NCBI GenBank assembly: GCA_018857735.1
Contig: JABMCL010002130.1
Span: 1,519,501 to 1,583,500, forward strand
DNA length: 64,000 nt
Direction of reading: 5' to 3'
Source: Alviniconcha marisindica
Taxonomy: Eukaryota; Mollusca; Gastropoda; Provannidae
Within the stretch, counting starts at the first letter, position 1; the number at the start of each line of letters is the position of its first letter. The notes beneath the pieces were generated by a model. It was given only the letters and a program-made list of their open reading frames with translations, had not been told where the DNA came from and did no database searches. This document shows positions 1-8,771 of the stretch, one piece after another. Made by a program: the position numbers and the translations under genes.

Positions 1-88
1 GCTTATGTGTCTAATGCTGTTTGCCCCTGGCTTATGTGTCTGATGCTGTTTGCCCCTGACTTATGTGTCTGATGCTGTTTGCCCCTGG
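1..88. repeat. 29-bp tandem repeat, 3 copies, next to a splice acceptor
   Basis: Three near-identical 29-bp units, each containing TTATGTGTCTGATGCTGTTT, run up to within about 10 bp of the acceptor of the first visible exon. The array probably extends left of the window. It sits where the polypyrimidine tract and branch point of this intron would lie. Confidence 0.85.
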
Positions 89-97
89 CCTGTTCAG

Positions 98-249
98 CAG
101 CACGAGTGCAGCAGCTGTTGAACCAGAGCGCCCAGGCCATGGGGTCCAGTGACAGCGAGAGCCAACCAGAGCCAGTCAACTTGTCCACACCACTGTCCAC
201 AGCCTCCCATCAGTCTTCCCCTGCTCTCTCTGCTGCCGTGTCCACTTCG
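98..249 (+). CDS. CHD7/8/9-like (kis): CHD7/8/9 (kismet)-like chromatin remodeller, internal exon, acidic/Ser-rich linker
   Basis: First visible exon of the large + strand gene; earlier exons lie outside the window. It reads a Ser/Gln/Pro-rich linker that includes QQLLNQSAQAMGSSDSES and then QPEPVNLST, with no known fold. Its donor is TCG|GTCAGT, so it ends in phase 0 and joins the next exon in frame. The acceptor is ambiguous between AG at 96-97, 99-100 and 109-110. In CHD7/8/9 proteins a poorly conserved linker of this kind lies between the helicase/SANT-SLIDE part and the BRK domains, which fits its position. The assignment rests on the downstream exons and on phase, not on the exon's own sequence. 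The ORF runs on to a stop at 297, but the donor and the next exon argue against a terminal exon. Confidence 0.65.
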
Positions 250-354
250 GTCAGTAGACTGTTCCATAGCCTTGACAAACTGAACTCTTCTGTCTGACCA
301 TGCCAATCCCATTCTTCAAACTTTTCTGCAATGTGGGATTCTCTGCTCCTAGGT

Positions 355-720
355 GGCTACACACTTCCCAGCTTTAAACTGCGTCACAACCCACACAGCC
401 AGAAGGCTACACATTTCCCAACTTTAAACTACATCACAACCCACACAGCCAGAAGGCTACACATTTCCAAGCATCAGGCTACACCCCAACCTACACACAT
501 ATCCCAACTTGACACTACACCTCAACAACCCCACCCCACACCCCCCATCCCCAGATTGTTACACATTTCCCAGCTTCACTCTACACCACAACCCCACCCC
601 CCTGATTGCTACACATTTTAACTTGACACTAGCCACCTCCACCCCTCCCCCCCCCCCCCCCCCCCCCCCCCAGCCCACCCAACAAATTGCCACACACTTC
701 TCAACTTGACACTAACACAA
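355..720. repeat. Degenerate ~50-bp tandem repeats and poly-C, intron 1
   Basis: Units of about 50 bp with the core GGCTACACATTTCCCAACTT repeat and decay rightwards into C-rich sequence with a run of about 24 C at 648-671. The two best copies start near 355 and 405. No coding signal. Confidence 0.7.
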
Positions 721-1565
721 CACACATCCAGATTGCTTCAGACTTCACAACATTACATACTCCAAGAGTGGTATACTGAAAACCTTCCTCTTCTCACAGT
801 ATTTCCACCCCAGCTAATATCAGTACCCAGTTTCTGCTACAGTCATGTGTGTGTGTGTGTGTGTGTTTTCATATAATACCTTATATAAACTATTTTGGTA
901 GGACTGTGTTCTACATGTGTATAGAATATTGTATTTAGGCTAATACGTATGATGTGAGAGCCTAGGGTGTTGATGAGCGCATGATAAATGTACATTATTA
1001 TGATTATACTCCCTGTAACAAAATTGAAAGGGGGAGGAATCACAGTGTCAGTCCGTCCCAGTCATCTGTCCTGTCTGTGTTTCTGGGTTTTGTCTGTATA
1101 TCTTAATGTCCACTTGTATATGGGTTGTTCTCCAAAGCGGTGTACCTCAAGTGTAACATCCATCACCAAAATCAAAAATGGCCGACAATTTGTTTTCCAC
1201 ATGGCTTCAGTAGTTTCTGGGAAAACCAGTGGGCTATGAAAATGGACTGCTAAATGATGTAACATGTTAAAATGCAAAGAAAAATTGGCAAAACACAATA
1301 TCAACTGTAAAAAAAAGCAGCATACAGATGCATAAACTTACATTTATTTGACAAAGTATGGTCCACCACATTTCCAGTAGATACCCGTGTCACATGTGGT
1401 TATGAATGGGCTCAACAAAGCAAATCACTCTGTACACCCACAATAAAACAAAGCAAATAGCAACTGAGGCATGTATAATGGCCTTCTACCAATGCACATG
1501 GTTAGTATTTACATGTGAAACTGTTCATCCTTTTTATAGGTACTTTAACTCAACTGATATTATGA

Positions 1566-1603
1566 TTGTGTGTGTATCTGTGTGTGTGTGTGTGTGTGTG
1601 TGC
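1566..1603. repeat. (TG)n microsatellite abutting a splice acceptor
   Basis: An almost pure TG run leads directly into the TGCAG acceptor of the exon at 1606, so it replaces most of the usual pyrimidine tract. Long intronic (TG)n at this position is known in other genes to affect splicing efficiency; any effect here is inference. A separate (GT)n lies at 846-866. Confidence 0.8.
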
Positions 1604-1605
1604 AG

Positions 1606-1668
1606 CTGACAGAGTCTCCTGTGAATGGCAGTCCCATGTCTGATATTGAGCAGCTTCAGCAGTCTATG
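1606..1668 (+). CDS. CHD7/8/9-like (kis): CHD7/8/9 (kismet)-like, 21-residue exon
   Basis: A small exon of 63 nt, phase 0 at both ends, bounded by TGTGCAG| and ATG|GTGAGT. It reads LTESPVNGSPMSDIEQLQQS then Met. It was chosen because both splice sites match consensus, its frame is open and it joins the exon ending at 249 and the one starting at 5636 without breaking frame. The SPxNGSPxSDIE pattern is Ser/Pro-rich linker, with possible proline-directed phosphorylation sites. Being symmetric (63 nt, phase 0-0), it could be skipped without a frameshift, so alternative splicing is possible. Confidence 0.6.
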
Positions 1669-1876
1669 GTGAGTCCTTCTAAATAATAGTAATAATCCCT
1701 GCACTTCACAACTCAGTTTTAAATATTCACGGTTGACAGCAGATTGGACCAGTCCATCCAGCTAGCAACCTTGAGAGAGACCAAAGCCATCATTCACAGT
1801 TGATGTAGCCCCCAAAGGCAAGAACAGGCTGGATGCCAGCTGTGGTTTTGACCACATCCACCAGCTGCAGAGGCAC

Positions 1877-2195
1877 CAGCACACTGCCCTCTTCCTACTG
1901 ACAGCTGGTACCACATGACTGCCCTGCCCTCTTCCCATTGACAGTTGGTACCACATGACTGCCCTGCCCTCTTCCTTCTGACAGCTGGTACCACATGACT
2001 GCCCTACCCTCTTCCTACTGACAGCTGGTACCACATGACTGCCCTGCCCTCTTCCTACTGACAGCTGGTACCACATGACTGCCCTGCCCTCTTCCCATTG
2101 ACAGCTGGTACCACACAGACTGCCCTACCCTCTCCTACTGACAGCTGGTACCACATGACTGCCCTCTTCCCACTGACAGCTGGTACCACATGACT
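1877..2195. repeat. 40-bp minisatellite, ~7-8 copies
   Basis: The unit contains CTACTGACAGCTGGTACCAC followed by ATGACTGCCCTGCCCTCTTC. Copies differ by single substitutions and by loss of a CTGCC hexamer-like segment. It is intronic. The flank at 2206-2460 shows no recognisable feature. Confidence 0.9.
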
Positions 2196-2460
2196 GCTGA
2201 GCCACCTACATGGCTTCAGAATTTCCCACATGGATGAGTGCCCCTGTGGGAGAGGACCTCAGACCACCGAACACATCCTTCAGCTCTGCCCAGCCTGCAG
2301 CACACTCTGCTGCCAGACATGTCAGCAGGGGCTGGGGCTGAAGGAGAAAACTTCCTCTTCTGATGGCACTGCCGTCCCAGCTACTATGTTGCTTCACATC
2401 TCTGTGTGTGGTGGTGGTGTGCTTGTCAGTCTCTGTCTGTGTCTGTGTGGATCAGTGTAA

Positions 2461-3330
2461 TGTATGTAAGAACGGTTTCTGAAAAATTGTTCTGATTAAA
2501 CTGAGCTGTTTCAGTCTCCCTGTGTAATCAAAGTCCTTAATTTAAATTACTTGCAAATCTAGTGGCTCTTCTGTGTTGTACCTTTCATTGGCAACTGATT
2601 GATTGCCTTTTCTAATGTGGATACTATATGAGGTTACCATACTGAAAATGAGGTTGAAGTAGAGCTTATAAATAAAATATGAACATTATTTTATTATACC
2701 AGTCATTTTATGTGCCTGGTATAATTTTACTAATCATTTTGTTTCCTTCTCAAAACAGAAGAGACTGTTGTCTGTTGACTACACATTTGTCACTCATATG
2801 TCATATATGACACGCTCCTTTTTATTGAATGGAGATGAGCCACCAGTGTGCGTTCCGTGTGACAAGTTGCTTACCCTAGAACATGTTTTGCTTTTTCCTT
2901 AAGATTTTATTGAAGCAAGAGAGCAGCATTTTACGGCTCATACACTGCAGATTTTATTCAAGGATATATCTTTGAATATTTAACTTTCTGAAGAGATCAA
3001 CATTTTTGGAAAATTATAATTTTTTAGCATTTATTGTATGATGTTAAAATGTTCACCATGATATAACCATCCTGGTTAACTGGGCATAAAAAAAGTTCTA
3101 TATTTGTGTGCCTGGTTTGTTGAGGTTTAAATATGTGTATAAATGGAGAAATCCTGATCAAAAATAACTCCAGGTCTTTTTCGTCATTGCATTTGATATG
3201 ATTTACTGATGCTTTTATGTTCAACCTCACTGACCTTCATTTTATAGTCGTTTCTTGGTTCTGCCTCCCTATGTTCATAGCTTTACAGTTACTAACATTA
3301 AGGCACAAGTTCCACATGTTAGTCCACACC
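2461..3330. other. Unassigned AT-rich intron sequence
   Basis: AT-rich intronic DNA between the 40-bp array and the Harbinger-like element. I see no exon, RNA gene or clear repeat in it. Confidence 0.5.
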
Positions 3331-3534
3331 TTAAGCCCATTCTTATTTGGGTGAACATTTGCTACACGAACATAGTTCGGAGTATTTGTCAAACTGCAAC
3401 GAAGCTATATTCGGGGTCCAAAAAGCTTCATTCAACATGTTTTGGGAATATTCACCCAGTTTGGCAAATTTTGCCTCTGATTGGTTGAGAGCAAAGAGAG
3501 GTCTCCTGTGAATGAGGAAGAAAGAAAAGTAACA

Positions 3535-3630
3535 ATGGATGACCGTGTCGATACTTCACTTGCTTCAGAGGAAATTGACCTATTTGTTGACTTCTGGGAG
3601 GCACAGCCTTGTCTCTTGGACCCAAAATGA
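3535..3630 (+). pseudogene. MADF/Myb-SANT-like N-terminal remnant inside the Harbinger-like element
   Basis: A 31-codon frame from ATG ends in TGA. Its second half reads EEIDLFVDFWEAQPCLLDP, which resembles the first helix of MADF-type DNA-binding domains (a hydrophobic, Val, acidic, Trp pattern followed by PCLxDP). Autonomous Harbinger elements encode a Myb/MADF-like accessory protein beside the transposase, so this is likely the 5' remnant of that gene. The homologous segment of copy 2 (from about 12032) is further decayed by stops. Too short to be functional. Confidence 0.45.
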
Positions 3631-3898
3631 TATAGTAGTTATTTAAATTACCCTGAGAGGGATAATTAAAGTATATTGACTTGACTTTAGCCTACATTTT
3701 GGATCATGCTGTCTGCTGCACTTCTGCCACAAGTTTTGGCCGAAGCTTGCATCTCATTATAAGCCAGCTAAGAACGAAGCATAGTTCGTTGAACTGCCCA
3801 AACCATGTTTAGCAAACTGAAAGTTCACTTAAGAAACAAATTATAGTTCATCAAACTGTCCAAAGTATGTTTGGCGAACAAACAGTTCTCCCAATTAA

Positions 3899-5084
3899 CT
3901 CTTTCATCCCTGTTTCATATTTGGCATTACTTCCCCTTATTCCTATGTTCCTCTGTACATAACAGTCCTTTCATTCCAGGGTTTTCATAAGGAAAAAATG
4001 TATGAAAGAGGGTATGTGGGTTTGAGTCATCTGTGTCTGCAAGCTCTTAGTAAAACCATGGCAACCTATATATCGCTGTGTAGGTAAATGAAGTCAGAAG
4101 GCAATGGTCACACTTTCAGAGTCACTGTCAGGAGGGTGACACACAGGTGCAAATAAAGGTGACACATACCTTTTTTAAGACAAACAGACGAAACCAACGT
4201 TTTGCAGGCCCACAGAACATGCGAAGAGAAATGGAACGTGCTCCCTACTTACAGTCTGATGTCCCAGGTAACATCCACATAGAAGCTATCTCCAGAAATT
4301 CCGTTTGTTGCATTGTCTGTGTCCTTGAAATGGTGATGAAAAGGTGACGGTTTGCACAAGAGTAGGAAGTATGAGTTCACAGTGTGATTGTTTCATTTTA
4401 GTGTAATCCATGCGCCGTTTCTATCATATATATATCCACAATGTTTGCATCGTAACTCTGTACAATTATATTCACTATGTCTATGTACACATCTGCACTG
4501 GACATCAGAGGTATGTCTCGTGTCACAGCAGTGTCCCTACCTGTCCATTCAAAACGTGGCTGAGTAAAAAACAATGGCTGGTTTTCATCATCCAATTCAT
4601 CACCACTCTCACTATCATCTTTAAATGCATTTGCAAGCTCTGCTCTCTCCTCTTCTGTCAGTTCAAACGGATCAAAATCATTTTCGCCCAGATTGTCATA
4701 AACATCGTCGTCAGAGGACTGATTACTGTCGTTGTACTCTTCCGCCACCATCTTTCCACCTGTACAGAATAACCTAACCCCATCCCTAGAAATGGACAAA
4801 TTTTGTGCACTGGACACTTTCCCACACTCTGGCAGTGGCCAGGCCAGGCACGGCTAATCAAAGCATTGTGCGGCTTATCAAAACATTCCCCAGGTCCCGT
4901 TACACTGGCCAGGGGGAACTGATGTGCTGACCATGTGACAGGTAGGCGTGGATTTCAAAGGCAGAACCGCTGCAGTGGCCGGCCGGAAGGAAGGGAGTGT
5001 TCATGCCTGCCCCTCTCTAGCAGTTCTCAGGAATGAAGGGAAAGATTCTCTCAACCGCTGTAGCGGCTTTCAGGAATGAAAGAG
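3899..5084. mobile_element. piggyBac-like nonautonomous element flanked by TTAA
   Basis: The element starts CTCTTTCATCCCTG and ends CAGGAATGAAAGAG (14-bp terminal inverted repeats, one mismatch). It is flanked on both sides by TTAA (3895-3898, 5085-5088), the target site of piggyBac transposons. Deleting the element plus one TTAA restores the right inverted repeat of the host Harbinger-like element, so the insertion is proven by structure. Near the right end there are subterminal palindromes (for example CCGCTGTAGCGG near 5057-5068). It carries an N-terminal transposase fragment on the minus strand (4398-4817). At 1186 bp it is far shorter than an autonomous copy (usually above 2 kb). Confidence 0.88.
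4398..4817 (-). pseudogene. piggyBac-type transposase, N-terminal acidic fragment
   Basis: The minus-strand frame encodes an Asp/Glu/Ser-rich N-terminus (NQSSDDDVYDNLGENDFDPF, then ELTEEERAELANAF) followed by a PRFEWTG motif and TRDIP. An acidic N-terminus followed by a W-containing segment before the catalytic core is typical of piggyBac/PGBD proteins. The catalytic DDD core and the C-terminal Cys-rich domain are absent; the frame then runs into unrelated AT-rich sequence. A likely start is the internal Met in KMVAEEYND (ATG at 4749-4751 on the complement). It is an internal-deletion remnant. The TTAA target sites and TIRs around it support the family call independently. Confidence 0.6.
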
Positions 5085-5310
5085 TTAAGAATGGGCTTTA
5101 GGCTGTAGATATGTTCCTTAATCTTTATACAGTTTAGAGTCGTATAGTTTACTATCATCAGCAAATACCTTTCAAGGAGCTTCGGACACATTCAGGCAAG
5201 GCTGTAAAAAATGTTGGTCCTAACACACTTCCCTGTGGGATACCACTTGACACATCAACTGTTGTTCTTGTATTTTCTGTACCACTGCAATCAAACTAGG
5301 TTTGTTGGCC

Positions 5311-5466
5311 TAACCAGACCAAGAACAAACAAACTGGGCATGCACTGACACAGTGACTGCAGCCCTGTAACCGACAGTATTGCTAGGCCTAACCAGACCA
5401 AGGACAAACAAACTGGGCATGCACTGACACAGTGACTGCAGCCCTGTAACTGACAGTATTGCTAGG
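5311..5466. repeat. Tandem duplication, ~79-bp unit x2
   Basis: Two almost identical copies, each containing ACAAACAAACTGGGCATGCA and a GACAGTATTGCTAGGC end, stand head to tail. They are followed by two poly-G tracts at about 5472-5491 and 5537-5560. Confidence 0.9.
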
Positions 5467-5635
5467 CACATGGGGGGGGGGGGGGGGGGGGGAGATTTTG
5501 CTGCACAAGGTGACAAACCTTGTTGTATTGGCTCCTTGGGGGGGGGGGGGGGGGGGGGGGCATTGTAGCAGCATGTTGCTAGTGTTAAATGAGATCGTGT
5601 CCTGTGCAACCTATGTTTTATGTCTTTGTGTTCAG

Positions 5636-5771
5636 ATGGAGCAGGGCTATGTCTTCCCAGAGCGACGTCGAAGAGGGCGTAAACGCAAGGCAGAGAAGCT
5701 GGCAGAACAAGCAATGGCAGAGGCACTGGCTAAGAGAGAGCAGGCACGCATCCTGTCCAGTCTGGATCCAG
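5636..5771 (+). CDS. CHD7/8/9-like (kis): CHD7/8/9 (kismet)-like, basic exon before the first BRK domain
   Basis: 136 nt, from GTTCAG| to CCAG|GTTAGC, entering in phase 0 and leaving in phase 1. It encodes EQGYVFPERRRRGRKRKAEK followed by LAEQAMAEALAKREQARILS and SLDP. The RRRRGRKRK run is a strong nuclear localisation or AT-hook-like DNA-binding patch, followed by an Ala/Glu-rich helix. In CHD7, CHD8 and CHD9 a similar basic-plus-helical segment precedes the first BRK domain, ending in D-P-(D/E)-T-R-(I/V)-P. Here the split codon joins to give LDPETRVPVV, matching that family signature exactly at the exon junction. This is good evidence for the splice. The nascent Met at 5636 is internal, not a start. 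Confidence 0.85.
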
Positions 5772-5814
5772 GTTAGCACCAGTTGGTCCCTCCCTACAGC
5801 CCCATCATCGAGTC

Positions 5815-6325
5815 TTTCTTAGATTCTCTGACTGAATAAACACAGAGCAAGCACACCACCCTTTCTTTGATTTGCTTTCCTACATTCTCCAACTGACTGA
5901 AGAAAGAGCAGGCTGCCGCCCCCCTGAGCTTCTCTGACTGAATGCCCAGAGAGCAGGCTTACCCCCCTCCCCTACCTAGCTTCTCTGACTGAATGCCGAG
6001 AGAGCAGGCTGACCCCCTTCCCCAACTTCACTGACTGGACATCTGTTTTACTGCCCGTGATCAGTATTGATTGTTGGAAATTTGTTCACTGCCCTTGATC
6101 AGTATTGGACTTTTTTTGTGTGTGGCCATGATCAGGTTTAATGTTGGTCATTTTTCACTGTGATCAGCGTTGATTGTTGGACATTTTTGTTTTACTGCCT
6201 ATGATAAGAGTTTAGTGTCTAATTTTCTACTGCCAGTTTTGTTGGACATTTTTACTGCCTGTAGTCAGTGTTTAGTGTTGGTCATTTTCACTGCCTGTAA
6301 CCAGCATTGAGTACTGGTCATTTTC
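5815..6325. repeat. Degenerate tandem repeats filling intron 3
   Basis: Two decayed families lie side by side. The first is built on TTCTCTGACTGAATGCCGAG plus AGAGCAGGCT (about 5815-6040). The second is built on TTTTTACTGCCTGTGATCAG with TTGATTGTTGGACA (about 6040-6325). The whole 556-bp intron is repeat-derived. Confidence 0.7.
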
Positions 6326-6327
6326 AG

Positions 6328-6524
6328 AGACACGAGTGCCTGTGGTGAACATGAATGACGGGAGCATGCTGTGCGGTGATGAAGCCCCCAAGAAACGTCG
6401 CCTAGAGCAGTGGCTGTTGGAGCACCCAGGCTACATGATCAGCGGCCAGGCAGCCAGCGGCCTGCCATTGCCTGGGGCTGTCCCTGAGGAACAACCCCCA
6501 CCTCCCGTGCCAGACCTGCAGGCG
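6328..6524 (+). CDS. CHD7/8/9-like (kis): CHD7/8/9 (kismet)-like, BRK domain 1 exon
   Basis: 197 nt, from TTTTCAG| to GCG|GTGAGT, phase 1 in and phase 0 out. The first codon is completed from the previous exon (G+AG = Glu). It encodes a BRK domain: TRVPVVNMNDGSMLCGDEAP, then KKRRLEQWLLEHPGYMI. Diagnostic BRK features are the (I/V)PVxNxxDG strand, the G(D/E)(D/E)AP turn and the LxxWLxxHPxY helix. BRK domains occur in CHD6-9/kismet and in BRM/BRG1 remodellers, where they mediate protein contacts (for CHD8 and CHD7, reported with CTCF). The presence of two BRK domains excludes the BRM family. After the domain comes a Pro/Gly-rich linker with PEEQPPPPVPDLQA. The donor is followed only 30 bp later by a solo LTR. 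Confidence 0.95.
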
Positions 6525-6554
6525 GTGAGTACCACCTACCCTTCTCTACCCTAC

Positions 6555-8172
6555 TGTCACTACCCTAATGGTCGCTGACATAATCCCTCCCACACTAATT
6601 CCCCATTGTCACAACACAACAATGAGTAACCTTTCAAACCCTTTAATAGTCACACAACACTACCCATCACAGGCAAAACCTACTCCACTCACATGCACAA
6701 CCTTAACTAATGTATATGGATGGAGTATACTGATCAGATCATTCACAAATACATCATGACACTTCACAACAACGGCAGGCAGTAATATGTTAAAGAGGCA
6801 ATGACCCAGTCTCACTGGTTAAAGAAGGTACCAGAGACACAGTTCCCCAAATGTTATATAATAGCTCAACCTCACGAGCTCTCTCAGCTAAGAGTACTAG
6901 TCGAACCAGTAACACAATGACGACAGGAAAGTGGTCCCCAAAGTGGAAGCGTGACAGCAGTCACACCCTGCATCGACAATGACAAATGGGTAACGGATGA
7001 CACCAAGTCGTCACGAGCAGCCCCATGCCAGCAACAGAACACAAAGAAGAGTGCTGACAGGCGTCACAGACTGCAGCAGTGAAGTTACAACACCACACTG
7101 CAACGCCAGACATGTGCGGTGCCAACCGACAGCAAACATCAACCAGTCGCCAACGTAGACATGGCAGTAGTAGGGTTAACTGAAGAAAGGTGAAGAAGAA
7201 AGATGAGTTGAAGATCTGATGATCAGACGATACAATGAACTGACAATACGTGATTGACAATATACAACTGACAATTGATGATAGACAATTGACGATAGAC
7301 CACTAACGGTAGACGATAGACCACTGAGTCCTGCAACCAGAATATACTGTCTGAAATGTCCTCTGCCCTCTAACAACTCCATACCATGCGTACCACCACG
7401 CACACTATATATGCCTTCATACAAAATCAGATAAGAAAATAATACAGACAACAAAACATAAAATGCCTAAACTGCTTCCACACACACGGAGAACAAATAC
7501 TGTATCATGCATACCACCACACACACTATATATACCATCAAACAAAACCAGATAATCAAGGAAATAATAATACAGACAACAAAGCATAAAATGGCTAAAC
7601 TGCTTCTGCACACACAGAACAAATACCAGCACTCCATGCAATGAAGAAGAGAATAGACATTGACTTACCAGCTGACTCATGATAGCCTCTCCCGCTCCTC
7701 ACGTTTCTTGAATGTTAACGGAAAAGTTTATATTAATAGCTTCCCTGTAATTAAATTACAGAACAGAGTTTTAACAAAAAATCACATTGCTGATAACCGG
7801 AACCCAACAAAGAACCACTTTGGCAATCCAAACAGCCTACCCTCTTGGAGATGGACAACAGTCTGTTCTAGCTCATTTCACACCACACGCCGACAGAACC
7901 CATTCTACTCCCTCATTGGTTGACTTAGACAACATGACCTATACCTGTCTGACAGAACTCGCAGGCCTATCTGTGCAATCGTGGACCCACTGCCTGCACG
8001 GTACGGACTCACACAACTGCTATAAAAAACCCAGCTTTAAACACATATCACAACAGTCCAGTCACCTAACCCGGGTGGACGTGACACAAATCACAACAGT
8101 CCAGTCACCTAACCCGGGTGGACGTGACACAAATCACAACAGTCCAGTCACCTAACCCGGGTGGACATGACA
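6555..8172 (+). mobile_element. Solo LTR (1618 bp) with 5-bp target duplication
   Basis: The element begins TGTCACTACCC and ends GGTGGACATGACA, the TG...CA form of LTRs. CCTAC lies immediately before (6550-6554) and after (8173-8177), a 5-bp target-site duplication as made by Gypsy and BEL integrases. No internal gag-pol sequence is present, so it is a solo LTR left by recombination. A TATA-like TATAAAAAAC lies near 8022, followed by about three 43-bp tandem units containing ACAACAGTCCAGTCACCTAA and CCCGGGTGGACGTGAC. This suggests sense orientation with a long U3. Two internal segments near 7385 and 7500 also resemble each other (a CACACACTATATAT core). Confidence 0.78.
8038..8171. repeat. 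43-bp direct repeats, 3 copies, at the LTR 3' end
   Basis: Three copies carry ACAACAGTCCAGTCACCTAA then CCCGGGTGGACRTGAC. They lie downstream of the TATA-like box, so they would fall in R/U5. The terminal GACA of the last copy is the LTR end. Confidence 0.9.
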
Positions 8173-8771
8173 CCTACCCTCACCCTGTCTCTGCTTTTCT
8201 CTCTGCCTCACTTGTCTCTTCAGTCGCCCACTGTTTTCTTCTTCAGTCTGGTCACAGTCAGTGTAGCAGTTGGCCTGTGTATGGCCTGGCTTTTTAATTT
8301 TGTTCATCCTATGCTATGATGCTGTTAGATGTCATTGTCTGACTATGATGCTTGTAGTCTGACTCTATAACGCTGTTTGACACTATTTTCAGGCTTGCAA
8401 ACACTGACTGCTGCAGCACATACACTGTCTCTACCACTGTTCGTTTCTTTATTGACTCTTTTTACTCACTCCTTTCCACTACTATTTTTATGAACTTTTC
8501 AAGCATTGCAAACTCTGATAGCTATAAAACATGTGCCCAGATTTCAGTTTGTGCCCTGACTTCAAATTCATAAGCCTCAACATACAAAGTTTCAGAAGTC
8601 ATTGTAAACCCAGAACTCTACTGACAGATGTTCAGCAATTTTCAATCAATCAATCTGTACATCTTTATTGCCATGTGTCAAGTAAAATATACATGCACAT
8701 GGAATGAGGCATGGTGTTGGGAGCATTCATAGTCATACACATATTCACAATAACATTAACAGGTTAACAAT
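8173..8771. other. Unassigned intron sequence
   Basis: Intron sequence with a CAATCAATCAATC stretch at about 8645 and no gene. The 8640-8770 part looks like an interspersed repeat, but I cannot name it. Confidence 0.4.

Larger units (their letters stand above)
3334..5097. mobile_element. PIF/Harbinger-like nonautonomous element (copy 1), split by a piggyBac-like insertion
   Basis: The ends are inverted repeats: left AGCCCATTCTTATTTGGG, right CCAATTAAGAATGGGCT once the nested insert is removed. Both sides carry TTA (3331-3333 and 5098-5100), a 3-bp TWA target duplication typical of PIF/Harbinger. A second copy (11780-12407) confirms the ends independently. Without the 1.19-kb insert the element is about 575 bp. 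It retains a short reading frame at 3535-3630 that looks like the start of a MADF/Myb-type accessory protein. It cannot encode its own transposase. The superfamily call rests on TSD and TIR form and on the MADF-like remnant. Confidence 0.8.

Noticed and set aside
5459..5635. 5' extension of the exon at 5636 to the ATG at 5459
   Set aside because: The extension runs through two poly-G tracts and across a consensus acceptor; it is intron.
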